From positions 100,930 through 164,929 of the forward strand of contig JAXLYM010000021.1 in assembly GCA_046351455.1 (NCBI GenBank): a DNA stretch of 64,000 nucleotides, written 5' to 3'. This DNA is from JADJRH01 sp046351455. GTDB lineage: Bacteria; Myxococcota_A; Polyangia; Polyangiales; Polyangiaceae. The position numbers and the translations under genes were made by a program. Shown in pieces: positions 62,320-64,000 of this stretch. The notes beneath the pieces are model-generated. The model ran no database searches. It was not told the DNA's origin and worked only from the letters and a program-made list of their open reading frames with translations. Position 1 is the first letter of the stretch. Each line of letters opens with the position of its first letter.

Positions 62320-62331
62320 GGTGCGAACGTA
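62320..62331 (-). promoter_or_regulatory. probable leaderless promoter -10 of the Uma2 gene
   Basis: On the minus strand TACGTT (62331-62326) is followed by 6 bases and the ATG at 62319. No Shine-Dalgarno is present. Confidence 0.45.
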
Positions 62332-62449
62332 GCGCAAGGCCACCGCTGCCGAAAGTGCCGACCGTGCGGCGGAGCACCGGGTGAACGGTCCGCGGGCGAC
62401 GGCACGCTGCCTTCGCCTTCTGAGCCTCGTCCGCAGAAGACTGCTTCCT

Positions 62450-63295
62450 TCAGCCGTCTTTGAGCGTGCCAGTTGGAATGCGCTGTCTCTCATGGCCTGT
62501 CGTGACAGGCGGACCCACGATGAAGCGGCGCTCTCCAGACTCAATACGTTGCTGGAGGGACTGCATCGCTCCCGTGTCGTCACTGTCGATCCACTCCGAT
62601 GGATCGATGTGCGGGATGATGCCGCGCGGGTCGTCCGCGAGGTGACGCAGCGTCGGCAGATCGAGCGTCGCGCGGTACGTCAACGTCGCCGGATCCGCGT
62701 GCGAGGGCGTCCATGCGCTGATCAATTCGAGCGGGCCCATGCGCGCGTGCACGTGGAGCGCGCGGCTCGCCCATTGCGTCGCGCCGATCTGCGCCGTCGC
62801 ACGGTACACCGCGAGCGCGATGGCCTTCGTCAATCGGCCCAATCCTTCGAGGCCGCGGCCGGGGAGCTGCTCCGCGGCGCTCGCCAGGTTGTGGCCGACC
62901 CACGCGCCCGGCTCCAGCGTCGGCACCGCGATGTACTGCGCGAGCGGCACGAGGGCGTCGTACGCGTCCGGCACCCGCAACAAGGCGCGCGCCTCCGCGT
63001 CCAGCGCGGTCGCTTCGCGCGCGAGGCCCACGATGCCGCCCGGCAGTTCGGAGCCGTCCACGAAGAGCCACCGCGCCATCGGCATGCCCTCGGGGCCGAA
63101 CGTGATCGCGTCCAGCCGCGACAGCAACGTGAGGAACGTCTCCGACGACGTGCGCAGCGGATCGATCCGCCCGCGCTCCGCGATCGCGAGGCCGAACGGC
63201 GCGAGATCGAGGTAGGGCAAATGATCCGGCGTCGCGACGACGTACGGCACGAGATCGCGCAGCAGACGCTCGTTTCGAGGCTGGATCGCGATCAC
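62450..63295 (-). CDS. unknown protein, tandem paralogue of the downstream-edge gene
   Basis: A 281-aa protein from GTG 63295, with GGAGAGAGGTG just upstream. The start overlaps the preceding gene's stop (GTGA). The central block, for example ARWLFVDGSELPGGIVGLAR and LRVPDAYDALVPLAQYIAVP, aligns with the gene at 63292-64000. There is no signal peptide, membrane segment or catalytic motif. The longer frame to 63637 is antisense to that gene and is rejected. The family is unrecognised; a degraded third copy lies at 57019-57214. Confidence 0.8.
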   Translation of the reverse strand: MIAIQPRNERLLRDLVPYVVATPDHLPYLDLAPFGLAIAERGRIDPLRTSSETFLTLLSRLDAITFGPEGMPMARWLFVDGSELPGGIVGLAREATALDAEARALLRVPDAYDALVPLAQYIAVPTLEPGAWVGHNLASAAEQLPGRGLEGLGRLTKAIALAVYRATAQIGATQWASRALHVHARMGPLELISAWTPSHADPATLTYRATLDLPTLRHLADDPRGIIPHIDPSEWIDSDDTGAMQSLQQRIESGERRFIVGPPVTTGHERQRIPTGTLKDG

Positions 63296-64000
63296 GACGG
63301 CACCTCTCTCCGGATCGGCACGCGCGCTCCGTCCCTCGTGCGCGTGGGCGGGCCCGTGATCGTGATCGCCGCGCCGCCTTCGATGTCGCGCTGGAGATCG
63401 CGGAGCGCATGCGCGTCGCGCGGATCGAGCAGCTCCTCCGTGGGTCGCCGCTCCGATTGGGTTCGCGAAGTCGCCTCCGCGCGCGCCGCCACCTCCGCGC
63501 GCGCCGCCATGTCTGCGCGCGACGTCGCCTCGATCCGGATCACGCACGTCGCGTTGATCTCGTGCACGGGGAGCCACGCGGCCCGCACGCGGAGCGGCGC
63601 GAGGCTCGCGAACGTCGACAGCTCCTTCGAGTCCCACTGCACGGTGGCCGTGATTTCAACCGCGTTCAGCATCGCGAGCCCGAGGGCCAGCGTCTGCTCC
63701 TCGAGCGCCTCCACGCCCAACGGTGCGGCGCCGATCGTGTACACGAGCCACCGCCGCCCCCCGAGCATCGGCGTCGCGATCATCATCGAGATCGGCACGA
63801 TCCCCGCGTGATCCGCCGGCACCGCGAGCAGCGCGCGCTCCTCCTCCGACAACGACGACGCTCCTCTCGCGAAGCCGATCACCGCGCCGGGGAGGCCCGC
63901 ACAGTCGTAGAGCGCCCACCTCGGCGCCGTGAGATCGCGCGCGCCGTACAGCACGACGTCGAGGCGCTGGATCGCATCCATGAACAGCGAGCCCGCCACG
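63292..64000 (-). CDS. unknown protein, tandem paralogue, partial at right edge
   Basis: The frame is open to the right edge with 235 residues visible. Alignment with the neighbouring 281-aa paralogue (PRWALYDCAGLPGAVIGFAR against ARWLFVDGSELPGGIVGLAR) suggests about 45 residues of N-terminus lie beyond the window. A Glu/Ala/Arg-rich low-complexity stretch (about 158-185 in the visible part) sits before the C-terminus. The stop overlaps the next gene's GTG, so the two form an operon. No function is recognised. Confidence 0.8.
   Translation of the reverse strand, partial: VAGSLFMDAIQRLDVVLYGARDLTAPRWALYDCAGLPGAVIGFARGASSLSEEERALLAVPADHAGIVPISMMIATPMLGGRRWLVYTIGAAPLGVEALEEQTLALGLAMLNAVEITATVQWDSKELSTFASLAPLRVRAAWLPVHEINATCVIRIEATSRADMAARAEVAARAEATSRTQSERRPTEELLDPRDAHALRDLQRDIEGGAAITITGPPTRTRDGARVPIRREVPS

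Noticed and set aside
1..64000. tRNA or rRNA genes
   Set aside because: No clover-leaf-like stretch with conserved TTCGA arm or rRNA core sequence was recognised by eye; a covariance search would be needed for certainty.

Overview
The window looks like chromosome from a myxobacterium (Myxococcota, probably Polyangiales/Polyangiaceae). The evidence is the very high G+C, many lipoproteins whose lipobox is followed by long Gly/Ser/Thr tethers, a eukaryote-like Ser/Thr kinase, DUF1588/DUF1552 proteins, a Tsx-like porin, and TamA/TamB-like envelope proteins. No rRNA, tRNA or CRISPR array was seen. Both edges cut genes (1-960 and 63292-64000).

Layout. 1-3000: partial FG-GAP lipoprotein, LCM-type methyltransferase, zinc-ribbon protein, peroxiredoxin. 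3177-6412: a translationally coupled pair, P-loop ATPase plus TPR protein. 6555-11877: a small lipoprotein, a DUF2461 protein, a cyclic-nucleotide-binding protein, a GH114 lipoprotein, and a radical SAM/SPASM enzyme directly downstream of a small lipoprotein with two YGPxP motifs (RiPP-like order). 12104-16373: TamA-like Omp85 protein coupled to a Gln-rich and a zinc-ribbon protein. 16436-18324: an N-terminally shortened AlbA_2/HATPase protein coupled to a ParA-like ATPase. 18409-27886: giant TamB-like protein, two lipoproteins, Tsx-like porin. 27936-30673: type II restriction-modification system of the XhoI/PaeR7I type. 30786-38919: esterase lipoprotein, Ser/Thr kinase, SET-domain protein, 3-hydroxyacyl-CoA dehydrogenase/crotonase fusion, beta-propeller-like lipoprotein. 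38977-44905: a two-gene RADAR anti-phage system (rdrB, rdrA) in visibly lower G+C DNA, followed by a divergent DUF433/DUF5615 toxin-antitoxin pair (45017-45618). 45656-49070: transglutaminase, NUDIX and membrane protein operon. 49165-53180: DUF1588/DUF1585 and DUF1552 operon. 53203-61660: a repeat protein, an 853-base intergenic region with an 11-site helically phased 41-bp repeat array, an unknown protein, a degraded gene remnant, and an operon of a vWA-trypsin fusion and a coiled-coil lipoprotein. 61699-64000: a Uma2 nuclease and two tandem paralogues of an unknown family, of which the remnant at 57019-57214 is a relic.

How it fits together. At least five modules look like defence or conflict systems (RADAR, R-M, toxin-antitoxin, ATPase/TPR, AlbA_2-HATPase/ParA), interleaved with envelope and metabolic genes. 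About a dozen start codons have a TANNNT hexamer 6-9 bases upstream and no Shine-Dalgarno, suggesting leaderless transcripts; genes inside operons instead use ATGA, GTGA or TGATG overlaps.
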